NCBI GenBank assembly: GCA_040508545.1
Contig: JBEVMR010000030.1
Location: 1-58,167, forward strand
Source: VRUE01 sp040508545
GTDB taxonomy: Bacteria > Actinomycetota > Thermoleophilia > Solirubrobacterales > 70-9
Length of the DNA stretch: 58,167 nucleotides
Reading direction: 5' to 3'
The position numbers and the translations under genes are program-made. This document shows, piece by piece, positions 8,164 through 16,527 of this stretch. Numbering within the stretch: position 1 is the first letter of the stretch; each line of letters begins with the position of its first letter. The notes beneath the pieces are model-generated. The model was not told the DNA's origin. It worked only from the letters and a program-made list of their open reading frames with translations, and did no database searches.

Positions 8164-9118
8164 CGCTCTGGCGCTCCATCAGCTCGCTTGCGGCGCTGGC
8201 CGGGTCCAGCTCGCGACGCACGACCCGCTCCAGCAGCGCCGCCGTCTCCGGGTCGGCCGCGGCTGTCGCCTCCATCCGCCGCCGCATCCGCGAGGTCGCG
8301 ATCCCCAATACCTCGTTGCGCAGGTTGCGCGCCCGCCGTTCCTCCAGCGTCCCCTCGGCCTCGATGTGGGCGCGGTGCTCGTCGATCTTCTCCGCCAGCT
8401 CGGCGACGCCCTCCGCGCGTGCCGCCTCGGTGCGCAGGATCGGCACCTGCCAGCGGCCCGGCTCGTGCGAGAGGGCGAGCACGCCGCGGACCTCGCGCAC
8501 CATCGTGTCGGTCATCGGGTGGTCGGCCTTGTTGACGACGATCACGTCGGGAATCTCCATCACGCCGGCCTTCAGCGCCTGGATCGAGTCGCCCGAGCCA
8601 GGCATCAGCGCGAGCACGATCGTGTCGGCGTGGTCGACGATGTCGATCTCGGCCTGGCCGACGCCGACGGTCTCGATCAGCACGTCGTCCTTGCCGGCGG
8701 CGTCCATCGCCAGCGCCACCTGCAGCGCCGCCTCCGAGAGGCCGCCGAGCGCGCCGCGCGATGCCATCGAGCGGATGAAGACTCCGGGGTCGAGGAAGTG
8801 ATCGGAGAGGCGGATGCGGTCGCCGAGCAGGGCGCCGCGGGTGAAGGGGCTGGACGGATCGATCGAGAGCACGGCGACCTCGCGCTCGGCTTTGCGCAGC
8901 TCGGCGGTGAGCGCGCCAATCAGGGTGCTCTTCCCCACCCCGGGCGGGCCGGTGAAGCCAACGATGCGCGCCTTGCCCGTACGCGGGTAGACCTCGCGGA
9001 CCAGCTCCCAACCGGCCGGGTCGTCGGACTCGATCAGCGTGATCGCCCGCGCCAGCGCCCGCTTGTCGCCGGCGACGAGGCGCTCGGCGAGTGGCGCGGA
9101 TTTGGCGGTGTCTGCCAT
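8156..9118 (-). CDS. meaB: MeaB/ArgK-type G-protein chaperone
   Basis: 320-residue SIMIBI GTPase that protects and gates cofactor loading of adenosylcobalamin-dependent mutases such as methylmalonyl-CoA mutase. Walker A is GFTGPPGVGKSTLIG, then VLSIDPSSPFTRGALLGDRIR (switch region), the TVGVGQAEID motif and a NKAD guanine-specificity motif. No mutase subunit lies in this window, so the partner is elsewhere. The promoter looks leaderless and its -10 overlaps that of the divergent acyltransferase. Confidence 0.93.
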   Translation of the reverse strand: MADTAKSAPLAERLVAGDKRALARAITLIESDDPAGWELVREVYPRTGKARIVGFTGPPGVGKSTLIGALTAELRKAEREVAVLSIDPSSPFTRGALLGDRIRLSDHFLDPGVFIRSMASRGALGGLSEAALQVALAMDAAGKDDVLIETVGVGQAEIDIVDHADTIVLALMPGSGDSIQALKAGVMEIPDVIVVNKADHPMTDTMVREVRGVLALSHEPGRWQVPILRTEAARAEGVAELAEKIDEHRAHIEAEGTLEERRARNLRNEVLGIATSRMRRRMEATAAADPETAALLERVVRRELDPASAASELMERQSGE

Positions 9119-9127
9119 GCGTGCGCC

Positions 9128-9137
9128 AGTCTAGAGT
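9128..9137. promoter_or_regulatory. Overlapping divergent -10 elements
   Basis: The ten bases AGTCTAGAGT hold TAGAGT on the plus strand (9132-9137, 10 nt before the GTG at 9148) and TAGACT on the minus strand (9128-9133, 9 nt before the ATG at 9118). Both genes would be leaderless or nearly so, and the two promoters should exclude each other. Confidence 0.5.
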
Positions 9138-9147
9138 TCCGGCCGCC

Positions 9148-9804
9148 GTGATTCCCTTCCTGCGCTTCTGCGCCCGCAACGGAATGCTGACGCCGCAATA
9201 CGCGCTGCTGGCTCTGCGCTACCTGCGCCGGCGTCTTTTCAGCCGCGCCGGCTGGCGCTGGCGCACCGACGGGCCGCTCTTCCTCGGCAGCGGGCTCGAA
9301 CTGCAGATCGCCCCTCGTGGGCGGGTCGAGTTCGGCCGCTTCGTCTGGCTCGGCCACGGCACCAAGATCCGCTGCCACGAGGGCGTCGTCGAGATCGGCG
9401 CCAAGTCGGTGCTTGGCCAGGAGTGCACGATCTCTGCTTACGAGCGGGTGCGGATCGGCGAGCAGTGCGTGATCGCCGATCGGGCGATGTTCATCGACTT
9501 CGATCACGGCGTGGTCGAGGTCGAGCGGCCGATCCGCACCCAGGGCATCTACACGCGCGCGGTCGAGGTCGGCTCCAACGTCTGGATCGGCTACGGGGCC
9601 TGCATCCTGCGCGGCGTGCGAGTCGGCGACAACGCGATAGTCGGCACCAACTGCGTGGTCACCAAGGACGTGCCAGCCAACGCGGTGGTCGCCGGCGTCC
9701 CCGCCCGCATCGTTCGCATGCGCGATGCGCCGGAGCAGCTGCGCTGGCCCAACCCGGTCGAGCCCGACCCCAGCGCCTGGACGACGCTCCCCCAACCGGA
9801 ATGA
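9148..9804 (+). CDS. Left-handed beta-helix acyltransferase
   Basis: 218-residue hexapeptide-repeat acyltransferase (maltose/galactoside O-acetyltransferase or WbbJ type). The coil repeats run from about residue 55 (LQIAPRGRVEFGRFVWLGHGTKIRCHEG) to 185, ending in NAIVGTNCVVTKDVPANAVVAGVPARIVR, the usual end of these enzymes. A catalytic His is likely in FIDFDHGVVE. The GTG at 9148 (VIPFLRFCARNG) is chosen because the ORF upstream overlaps the divergent promoter. It probably acetylates a cell-surface sugar; the acceptor is unknown. Confidence 0.85.
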   Translation: MIPFLRFCARNGMLTPQYALLALRYLRRRLFSRAGWRWRTDGPLFLGSGLELQIAPRGRVEFGRFVWLGHGTKIRCHEGVVEIGAKSVLGQECTISAYERVRIGEQCVIADRAMFIDFDHGVVEVERPIRTQGIYTRAVEVGSNVWIGYGACILRGVRVGDNAIVGTNCVVTKDVPANAVVAGVPARIVRMRDAPEQLRWPNPVEPDPSAWTTLPQPE

Positions 9805-9915
9805 GCGTCGGCCGCGGGCAGTAACCTGCAGACAACAGGATTCCAGCCAAGAGACTCGGCTTCGCCTCACGGAGGTCTGTAGATTTTTCAGCTCGCAGAC
9901 AAAAGAATCCCCGCC

Positions 9916-10194
9916 ATGGACGTCGCGCGACGCTTCGGCGAGAACTTGCGCCGCTGTCGGCGGCGGGCCGGCTTCTCCCAGGAAGAGCTCGGAATGCGCT
10001 CGTCCCTGCACAGGACAGAGATCGGGCTGCTCGAGCGCGGCGCCCGCGTTCCCCGCATCGACACCCTGATCAAGATCTCCAGCGCCCTTGCGATTCAGCC
10101 GAGCGAGCTGATCGAGGGGATCGAGTGGACGCCCGGCAATACGACCAGCGGCAGCTTCGCGGTCGCGCCGAGCGGCGACCCGCAGTCGAACTAA
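9916..10194 (+). CDS. XRE-family helix-turn-helix regulator
   Basis: 92-residue protein that is mostly one XRE/Cro-type HTH (GENLRRCRRRAGFSQEELGMRSSLHRTEIGLLERGARVPRIDTLIKISSALAIQPSELI) plus a short polar tail. No Shine-Dalgarno is visible; a -10-like AAGAAT lies seven bases before the ATG, consistent with leaderless expression. Its stop overlaps the stop of the convergent glycosyltransferase. Target unknown. Confidence 0.85.
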   Translation: MDVARRFGENLRRCRRRAGFSQEELGMRSSLHRTEIGLLERGARVPRIDTLIKISSALAIQPSELIEGIEWTPGNTTSGSFAVAPSGDPQSN

Positions 10195-11384
10195 GCGGGG
10201 CTGGGGTCGCCGGCCAGCTCGGCGTAGACGGCCGCGGTCTGCTCGGCGACGTCGCCCCAGTCGAAACGGCGAAGGTGCTCGTAGGCTTCGGCGACGAGGC
10301 TCTGTCCCAACTCGTCGTCGCGCAGGACGCGGATCGCGACCTCGGCGAGCGCTTCGGGATCGTCCGAGCGGAAACGCAAGCCGACGTCCTCGTGAGGGAC
10401 GACCTCGCGCAGGCCACCGGTGTCGGCGACGATGCAGGGGCATTCGGAGGCCATCGCCTCCAGCGCGACCAGGCCGAATGGCTCGTAGATCGACGGGACC
10501 ACGGTCAGGTCGGCGATCCGGTAGAGCGAGTGCAGGACGTCGTCGCCGATCCAGCCGAGGAATGTGCCGTGCTCCATCAGGCCTAGCTCCTCGGCCTGGC
10601 GATGCAGTTCCTCCTCGTGCGTGCCCGAGCCGGCAACCAGGAAGCGGGTGCCGGGCGCCTCTTCGATCACGCGGGGCATCGCCTCCAGCGCCAGCTGGAA
10701 GCCCTTCTCGTAGACGAGCCGGCCGATCAGCAGCACCAGCTTCTCCTCCGGGGCGGCGAACTCCGCCCGCAGCCGCTTCAACTCGGCGGGGTCCTGGGCG
10801 GGCAGGTCATCGGGGTCGATGCCGTTGGGGATGACGCTGACCCGGTCCTCCTCGACTCCGAAGATGTCGGCGATCTGCTCGCGCATGTAGTGGGAGCAGG
10901 CGATCGTCCGCTCGGAGCGATTGGTGATCCAGCGCTCGACCCCGTGGATGTAGCTCTGCGGGTGCTTGTCGACCCAGCCCTGATGGCGGCCGTGCTCAGT
11001 CGCGTGGATCGTCGTCACCAATGGCGCTTCGAAGCGCTTGGCGAGGTGGTCGCAGGCGTTGGCAACGAGCCAGTCGTGGCCGTGGACGAGGTCGAAGCTG
11101 TGGCGGTCGCCGAGTTCGACGCCCGCGGCCAGCATGTCGGAGTTCATCCGCTCGACCCAGGCGACGAACTCGCCCAGCTCGGTCGGGCGCTGCGGCTCAC
11201 GGATGCGGTGGATGTGGACCCCGGCGCGAAGCTCCTCGGCCGGCGACTCCTCACCGCCGCGGGTGAGCACGTGGACCTCGACGTCGCGCTCGACCAGCGC
11301 CTCGGAGAGCTTGCGGACGTGGCGCGCCAAGCCGCCCTCGATCAGCGGCGGGTACTCCCAGGAGAGGATCAGAACTCGGGTCAT
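10191..11384 (-). CDS. GT4 glucosyltransferase (Rv3032/glycogen synthase-like)
   Basis: 397-residue GT-B fold transferase. The N-terminus MTRVLILSWEYPPLIEGGLARHVRKL has the glycine-rich acceptor loop typical of actinobacterial glucan synthases, LVLLIGRLVYEKGFQLALEAM starts the nucleotide-sugar domain, and the retaining-GT4 EX7E motif is PSIYEPFGLVALEAMA. With the GH57 branching enzyme and methyltransferase upstream it reproduces the order of M. tuberculosis Rv3032-Rv3031-Rv3030, associated with methylglucose lipopolysaccharide synthesis. It likely adds alpha-1,4 glucosyl units. Confidence 0.88.
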   Translation of the reverse strand: MTRVLILSWEYPPLIEGGLARHVRKLSEALVERDVEVHVLTRGGEESPAEELRAGVHIHRIREPQRPTELGEFVAWVERMNSDMLAAGVELGDRHSFDLVHGHDWLVANACDHLAKRFEAPLVTTIHATEHGRHQGWVDKHPQSYIHGVERWITNRSERTIACSHYMREQIADIFGVEEDRVSVIPNGIDPDDLPAQDPAELKRLRAEFAAPEEKLVLLIGRLVYEKGFQLALEAMPRVIEEAPGTRFLVAGSGTHEEELHRQAEELGLMEHGTFLGWIGDDVLHSLYRIADLTVVPSIYEPFGLVALEAMASECPCIVADTGGLREVVPHEDVGLRFRSDDPEALAEVAIRVLRDDELGQSLVAEAYEHLRRFDWGDVAEQTAAVYAELAGDPSPA

Positions 11385-11409
11385 CCAGGCGTGGGTCGGA
11401 GCGCTGGAG

Positions 11410-12831
11410 TCAGGGCTCCAACAGTGGCGCGAGGCTCAGGTCCGGGGCTAGGGCACGCATACTCGGGTCGCTGCTGGCGGCAGAGTCTATGGCCTCCAGC
11501 ATCGCCTCGGCGTGATCGGTGGCGCGGCGGTAGGCGTAATCCCCCGCCTGGCCGCGTTTGTCGAGGAAGGCCCAATCGCTTGCCTGGGTGGCGAGCAGCT
11601 GCCGCGCCGCTCGCAGTGCAGCGGGCCCGCGAAGCCCCTGCCCGATGGCCCGCAGCAGCCGCAGCTCGAGCCGTCGCGCCCCCCAGGCGAGATCGGCGAC
11701 CTCGGGCGAGTCCCAGGTCGCCAAATCCTTCCCCTCCCCCCAGGTCGCCGCGGCAAGCGGCCGCTGGACCGGCTCGTGCTCGGCGAGCGCCTGCGGAATG
11801 GTGAGCAGGCGGACGCCCGCCGCGGCGGCGCCGTCGAGCACCCCGCTTAGCCACGTGGGCCCCTCCGACCACCAGTGGCCGAGCAGCTCGGTGTCGATCG
11901 CGAAGACGAGCAGGCCGCGCCGCTGCCGCTGCGCCGCGAAGTCGCCGAGGCGCTGTGCGACCGCGGCCAGGAACTCGTCCGCCTGGCGTCGCGCCACGGC
12001 TGCGGCGGCGTCGGGGTCATAAGCGCCGCCCCCCACCTTCCAGAGCCGCACGCCGCGCAGCGATTTGCCTGCGAACTGGGCATGGGCGGGGTCGGACGGG
12101 TAGCCCTCCAGCGACCAGAGCCACTGGATCGCCTCCCAGTCGATCGGCAGCGCCACTGGGCCCGCATCGGTTGCGACGGGCGTCAGCGCATCGAGTGCGT
12201 CCTCCTCGTGGGCGCTCTGATCGACGAAGAACCACCGCACGCCGTGCTCGGCCAGGCGCCACTCCAGCCCCGGCGCGTAGGCGCACTCGGGCAGCCAGAA
12301 GCCGCCGTCCCAACCGAACCGGCGGCAGTGCGAGCGCAGGCCGGCGTCGAGCTGCAGGCGCAGGCCGGGCCGCGTCGCTAGGAGGGGGAGCACAGCATGG
12401 GTCGCGGCCGAGGGAACCAGCGCCACCCTTCCCTCCTCGGCCGCGTCCTGGAAAGGACGCAGGGGGCTCCCTCCGGCTTCGTCCAGCAGGTCCAAAGCGT
12501 GGCTGTATCGCAGCCGCTCCCCCTCGCAGGCGGCGCGGCACTCCGCCGGCACCTGCTCGACATCGGCTTCGGCGGCACCGACCCGCCACTCGACCAGGAA
12601 CTTCCGCAGCCGCTCGGCAGCCGCGCGATCCTCGAGCTGGTCGGCGAGCACGGGCGTCACCGTCATCGTCAGGTCGCGCGCCACCTCGAGCACCGGCAGG
12701 TAGGAGCGGATCACCGCGTCGAAAAGCCACTCCTCGCCGAAGGGGTAGGTCCCGAAGCCCTCCACATAGGGCATGTGGGAGTGCAGGACGATCGCGAGAT
12801 CGCCGACGCTCTCAGCTGGATCCTCAGGCAT
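11410..12831 (-). CDS. GH57 1,4-alpha-glucan branching enzyme
   Basis: 473-residue GH57/DUF1957-type protein. Catalytic features: LHSHMPYVEGFG at the N-terminus, the nucleophile region FWLPECAYAPGLEWRL (Glu of PECAY) and the acid/base region FAIDTELLGHWWSEGPTWL (Asp of IDTE). The length is near the usual 500. It overlaps the upstream methyltransferase by 8 bp and lies 25 bp before the glucosyltransferase, so the three are one operon. It probably introduces alpha-1,6 branches in a glucan or modifies methylated polysaccharide precursors. Confidence 0.9.
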   Translation of the reverse strand: MPEDPAESVGDLAIVLHSHMPYVEGFGTYPFGEEWLFDAVIRSYLPVLEVARDLTMTVTPVLADQLEDRAAAERLRKFLVEWRVGAAEADVEQVPAECRAACEGERLRYSHALDLLDEAGGSPLRPFQDAAEEGRVALVPSAATHAVLPLLATRPGLRLQLDAGLRSHCRRFGWDGGFWLPECAYAPGLEWRLAEHGVRWFFVDQSAHEEDALDALTPVATDAGPVALPIDWEAIQWLWSLEGYPSDPAHAQFAGKSLRGVRLWKVGGGAYDPDAAAAVARRQADEFLAAVAQRLGDFAAQRQRRGLLVFAIDTELLGHWWSEGPTWLSGVLDGAAAAGVRLLTIPQALAEHEPVQRPLAAATWGEGKDLATWDSPEVADLAWGARRLELRLLRAIGQGLRGPAALRAARQLLATQASDWAFLDKRGQAGDYAYRRATDHAEAMLEAIDSAASSDPSMRALAPDLSLAPLLEP

Positions 12832-13585
12832 GGCAGACAGCGAGGAAATCCAGCGCCCGGTCGAGGTCGCTCTCCGCCAGTCTGAAGTCGGAGGCGGCGA
12901 TCGCCGGGGTGAAGCGGTCGTAGAAGGGCTTGGTCAGGCGCAGCGCTTTGTGCGCGAAATCCCAGCCCAGCTTGATCGCGATCTCGTGGGCGCGCAGCTT
13001 GCGGGCATGGAAGAGGCCGAGCATCTCGACCCGCTCGAAGTGGGCCTCGCAGAGCTGGCGGAACTCCGCCGCACGGTACTCGCGCACGTGCCAGGGGTTG
13101 TCGGACTTCTCCGCCCCCGGGGGCGCCAGGGTCAGCAGGTTGGGGGTGGAGACGTAGACGGCCCCGCCCGGCACCAGCATCGACTTGAAGTGCTCGAGGA
13201 TCGCGCCGGCGTCCTGCACGTGCTCGATCGTCTGCAGGAAGACCACCGCGTCGCAGGGCTCGGTGAAGCTCTCGACCAGGTCGCGCTCGTAGCGCAGGTT
13301 GGGACGCACGTACCGCAGCCGCGCGTGCTCGTGCGCCTCCGGGTTGGCGTCGACCCCGACGACGCTCGCGGCGCTCGCGGCCAGCACGTCGGAGCCGTAG
13401 CCCTCGCCGCAGGCCATGTCGACGACCCGCTTGCCGGCGACGCGCGCCGCGATCCATTCGTAGACGGCCAGATGGCGGCGGAACCAGTAGTTCTCCTCGG
13501 GCACGTCGGGCAGCGTCCGCTCGCCGGTCAGGGGCAGCGGCGGCACGCCTGGCGGCTGGTTGCACTGAACGTATTCCTCCGCCAC
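12824..13585 (-). CDS. SAM-dependent methyltransferase (Rv3030-like)
   Basis: 253-residue class I methyltransferase. SAM motif I is VVDMACGEGYGSDVLAA, the acidic strand 2 end is VVGVDANPEA, and motif post-I/IV includes CDAVVFLQTIEHV. The position at the head of the glucosyltransferase/GH57 operon matches Rv3030, proposed to methylate glucose residues or the glycerate acceptor region of lipopolysaccharides; this is by synteny only. The GTG at 13585 is preceded by TAGAGT at exactly 7 bp, so the operon likely begins as a leaderless mRNA. Confidence 0.85.
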   Translation of the reverse strand: MAEEYVQCNQPPGVPPLPLTGERTLPDVPEENYWFRRHLAVYEWIAARVAGKRVVDMACGEGYGSDVLAASAASVVGVDANPEAHEHARLRYVRPNLRYERDLVESFTEPCDAVVFLQTIEHVQDAGAILEHFKSMLVPGGAVYVSTPNLLTLAPPGAEKSDNPWHVREYRAAEFRQLCEAHFERVEMLGLFHARKLRAHEIAIKLGWDFAHKALRLTKPFYDRFTPAIAASDFRLAESDLDRALDFLAVCHA

Positions 13586-13592
13586 GGATCGG

Positions 13593-13598
13593 ACTCTA
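13593..13598 (-). promoter_or_regulatory. -10 element of leaderless promoter for the glucan operon
   Basis: Minus-strand TAGAGT, seven bases before the GTG at 13585. Confidence 0.5.
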
Positions 13599-13676
13599 TG
13601 TCCATAGGCACGCGGGAGACCGCCGCCTCGGGCGCCACGCCCGATCGCCGACCCACGGCAATTCGCACGAGGTATC

Positions 13677-13682
13677 TAGAAT
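13677..13682 (+). promoter_or_regulatory. -10 element of leaderless promoter (M28 peptidase)
   Basis: TAGAAT, six bases before the ATG at 13689. Confidence 0.5.
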
Positions 13683-13688
13683 AGTGAG

Positions 13689-14594
13689 ATGAATTTTTTC
13701 CGAGCCAGCCGCCTGCCCCCGCTTCTCCTGATCGGCGCGCTGATTGCGCTCCTTGGGGTCGTCGGATGCGGGAGCCAAACCTCGGGAAAGGAAGCCGACC
13801 AGCCGCCGGATCGGTTCAACGCCGAGTCGGCGATGAATTGGGTGGAGCGCCAGGTGGCTGTCGGCCAGCGACCCGCTGGCTCACCACAGCTGCGCGAGCT
13901 CGCGATCGCCCTGAGGGAACAGCTTCCCAACGGCCACTTCGAATCGATTCCGAACGAGCCTCGGCTTCGCAACGTGGTGGGCACGTTGTACGGCCCCCGC
14001 CCCGGCATCGTGATCGCCGCCCACTACGACACGCTTGTCAAGCCTCGCGGATTCGTCGGCGCCAACAACGGGGCGGCGGGCACGGCTGTCGTCCTCCAGG
14101 TGGCCTGGTCGCTGGCCACAAACGTCCCACCGTCCTTCGCCCGTGAGGTCCGCTTCGTGCTCTTCGACGGCGAGGAGCCACCGGCCGGCCTCCCCGAGGA
14201 AGGCGAAGACTTCTACAACGAAGGCCTGCGCGGGTCCCGCGCGTACGTCGAGCAGAACCCGAATCAGACGAAGGCGATGGTGCTGCTCGACTACGTCGGC
14301 AACGAGGGTCTGCGCCTGCCCCGCGAGGCAACCTCCACCCCCGGGATCTGGAAGAAGGTGCTGCTCAATGCCGACGATGCCGGCGTCGGTGAGTTCTTCT
14401 CGGCTGAAACCGGGCCCGCGATCGTCGACGACCACACCCCCTTCCTGCGCAGCGGCGTACCCGCGGTCGACCTGATCGACTGGTCCTATCCGGGCCACTC
14501 GCTCGAAGACGGGCTGGACAAGATCTCCACGCGCAGCCTCGACGCGGTGGGCGAGACGGTCGTCCGCCTGGTCAACGAACTGCGCAGCGAATAA
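13689..14594 (+). CDS. M28-family peptidase-like lipoprotein
   Basis: 301 residues with a lipoprotein signal (MNFFRASRLPPLLLIGALIA then lipobox LGVVGC, Cys near residue 29), so exported and lipid-anchored. The M28 di-zinc fold motifs are HYDT (first His ligand), VLFDGEEPP (catalytic and metal Glu), LLDYVGNEG (Asp ligand) and DDHTPFLRSGVPAVDLID (last His ligand). The position that normally holds the bridging Asp (usually ANDGA) reads ANNGA, so the key Asp is Asn. It may be a pseudo-peptidase, have altered metal use, or be a glutaminyl-cyclase-like enzyme. Confidence 0.82.
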   Translation: MNFFRASRLPPLLLIGALIALLGVVGCGSQTSGKEADQPPDRFNAESAMNWVERQVAVGQRPAGSPQLRELAIALREQLPNGHFESIPNEPRLRNVVGTLYGPRPGIVIAAHYDTLVKPRGFVGANNGAAGTAVVLQVAWSLATNVPPSFAREVRFVLFDGEEPPAGLPEEGEDFYNEGLRGSRAYVEQNPNQTKAMVLLDYVGNEGLRLPREATSTPGIWKKVLLNADDAGVGEFFSAETGPAIVDDHTPFLRSGVPAVDLIDWSYPGHSLEDGLDKISTRSLDAVGETVVRLVNELRSE

Positions 14595-14616
14595 GCCGCC
14601 TAACCTCGTCCCGAAT

Positions 14617-14622
14617 TAGAGT
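14617..14622 (+). promoter_or_regulatory. -10 element of leaderless promoter (methyltransferase)
   Basis: TAGAGT, eight bases before the ATG at 14631, in the short gap after the M28 gene. Confidence 0.4.
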
Positions 14623-14630
14623 GCCCGGCC

Positions 14631-15602
14631 ATGCCGGCCCCTTCCACCGCCATGCCCCCGCTCGACGCGGACCACATCAAGGACGTCAACACCCGCTACC
14701 ACGACGCGGCAGCCGACGAATACGACGCCAAGTGGGGAATCGACTTCGGCGCCACCGGCCAGCGCCAGGTGCGGCTGAAGCTGGCCAAGGCGCTGGGCGA
14801 GCCCGTCGAGGGCCTGCGCTTCGGGGACAGCCTCGAGATCGGCTCCGGCACCGGCTACTTCTCCCTCAACCTGCTGCAGATGGGGACGATCGAGCGGCTG
14901 ACCGCGACCGACATCTCGCCGGGCATGCTGCAGCGCCTCGCGAAAACGGCGGAGGGGCTGGGGCTCGAAGCGGAGACCGTGGTGACCGAGGCCGAGGAGC
15001 TGCCCTTCGAGGACGAGAGCTTCGACCTCGTCTTCGGCCACGCCGTCCTGCACCACATCCCGGACCTAGAGCGCGCCTTCGCCGAATTCCGTCGCATCCT
15101 GCGCCCGGGGGGCGCGATCGCCTTCTGCGGTGAGCCGTCGCGCTACGGGGATCGCCTCGCGGCGGCGCCGAAGCGCGCCGGGATCGTCGCGGCCCCTGTC
15201 TGGCGCCGCCTTGTCGGGGCGAGCCCCCGCGCCCTTCCCGAGTCCGAGCAGTCGCACGGCCACTCGCTAGAGGGCGAGGTCGACGTCCATGCCTTCGCCC
15301 CCGCCGACCTGCGCAGCCTCTTGCGGGAGGCCAATTTCGACCAGCCCCGCGTAGGCGGCGAGGAGCTGCTCGCCAATGCCTGGGGCTGGGGCCTGCGCAC
15401 GGTCGAGTCGACCGCCGAGCCCGAATCCGTCTCCTGGGCCTGGCGCCGCTTCGCCTTCAACAGCTACATCGCCCTGCAGAAGGTCGACACCCGCCTCCTA
15501 GAGCCCCGCCTCCCAGCCGAGCTCTTCTACAACCTCCTGCTCTCCGGCCGCAAGCCGACCCCCTCCAAAGCGACGCCAGATGAAGGGTTGTGTCCCTCAT
15601 AG
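14631..15602 (+). CDS. Class I SAM-dependent methyltransferase
   Basis: 323 residues. Motif I is LEIGSGTGYFSLNL, then TATDISPGML, and FDLVFGHAVLHHIPDLERAFAEFRRILRPGGAIAFCGEPS is typical of UbiE/SAM_11 small-molecule methyltransferases. About 120 further residues hold no recognised domain. The reading frame ends inside palindromic repeat copy 2, which contributes the tail DEGLCPS and the TAG stop, parallel to the HxlR gene at 4449. Substrate unknown. Confidence 0.88.
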   Translation: MPAPSTAMPPLDADHIKDVNTRYHDAAADEYDAKWGIDFGATGQRQVRLKLAKALGEPVEGLRFGDSLEIGSGTGYFSLNLLQMGTIERLTATDISPGMLQRLAKTAEGLGLEAETVVTEAEELPFEDESFDLVFGHAVLHHIPDLERAFAEFRRILRPGGAIAFCGEPSRYGDRLAAAPKRAGIVAAPVWRRLVGASPRALPESEQSHGHSLEGEVDVHAFAPADLRSLLREANFDQPRVGGEELLANAWGWGLRTVESTAEPESVSWAWRRFAFNSYIALQKVDTRLLEPRLPAELFYNLLLSGRKPTPSKATPDEGLCPS

Positions 15603-15619
15603 GGGATACAAAGCTTCAT
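15580..15619. repeat. Dispersed 40-bp palindrome, copy 2 (left end of nuclease cassette)
   Basis: Arms ATGAAG/CTTCAT, TTGT/ACAA and CCC/GGG. The conserved outer flank CGCCAG and inner flank TTTGC continue beyond the palindrome. It carries the stop of the upstream methyltransferase (plus strand) and the TGA of the nuclease gene (minus strand, 15616-15618). Confidence 0.85.
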
Positions 15620-16527
15620 TTTGCGTTGGACAGTCGAGCTGCGACGGCAGACAAAGTTGCCTTGACCCGGCTGGGTTCGTAGCGAATCTGGCTTTCAGCA
15701 AAGCGCAACGTCGTCAGGCCGTCTTTCGTGTGCGTCTGATCACGGCGGTGATCGGTTGCCTGCTCCCCCGCAGTGCGGTGATAGCGCCAACCGTCGGCCT
15801 CGACAACCAGCCCGAGGTCGGGCCAGTAGAAGTCGACGCGATAACCGTTCACCCATACCTGGGTCTCTGGCTGACGCAGCCCCGCCGCTCGCACGAGACC
15901 GATGAACTTGCGCTCGAGGCCCGTGTCCGTAAGCGCATCGAGGCCGAGCAGACGACGCAGGCGGGCCATGCCGGGTCTCGGCGGAAGCGTCGGGACCGTG
16001 GCTCGCAAAGTCCCGGAATCGACGAGATCGAGCCGGTCCGCTGCGTTTATCGCCTGCTCCACCTGCCACTCGACCACGCACGACGCCAGATCGACCAACG
16101 TTGAGACCGGATCGGTCACTGGAATCCCGCTGACCTCGCGACGATGCTCTGGAGCCAAGTCCACGCGACGATGCACGCGGATGCCCGAACGGCTACGAAC
16201 CGCCATGCGTGGAACGACGACTTCTATCTCCGCCTCGAGAGAGGGCTTCGCAAGCCCCCAGAGCACGGCGGCACTGCGGTGACTCAGCAGAGCCGCCGGC
16301 CCACAGCTCAGCACCGCAGCCAGCCAGCGGCCACGCCGGCTGACGTCGGGGCGACCGACCGCATAGACACCCCTACGAAGCGGATGCAATCGTCCCGTCC
16401 GGACCCGATGCGCAACAGCCTTGGATGTCAGCCCACGGTCCAGCAGCTGCCTACGGGTCACAACTCCATGCTGAGAGCGGGCCAACTCCCATAGCTCGCC
16501 AGCAAAATGAAGCTTTGTGTCCTCCAT
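15616..16527 (-). CDS. AbiEi antitoxin-domain/DUF559 VSR-like nuclease protein
   Basis: 303 residues. The N-terminus is an AbiEi-type winged helix (HGVVTRRQLLDRGLTSKAVAHRVRTGRLHPLRRGVYAVG, residues 19-57). The C-terminus is a DUF559/VSR-like PD-(D/E)XK nuclease fold (residues 205-295) with LERKFIGLVRAAGL, YRVDFYWPDLGLVVEADG (Asp and Glu metal ligands) and a TLRF strand. The gene exactly fills the interval between two inverted palindromic repeats: its ATG lies in copy 3 and its stop in copy 2. No AbiEii toxin is adjacent. Known relatives are widespread and multi-copy in actinobacteria with unproven function; mobility of this unit is my inference. Confidence 0.8.
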   Translation of the reverse strand: MEDTKLHFAGELWELARSQHGVVTRRQLLDRGLTSKAVAHRVRTGRLHPLRRGVYAVGRPDVSRRGRWLAAVLSCGPAALLSHRSAAVLWGLAKPSLEAEIEVVVPRMAVRSRSGIRVHRRVDLAPEHRREVSGIPVTDPVSTLVDLASCVVEWQVEQAINAADRLDLVDSGTLRATVPTLPPRPGMARLRRLLGLDALTDTGLERKFIGLVRAAGLRQPETQVWVNGYRVDFYWPDLGLVVEADGWRYHRTAGEQATDHRRDQTHTKDGLTTLRFAESQIRYEPSRVKATLSAVAARLSNAK

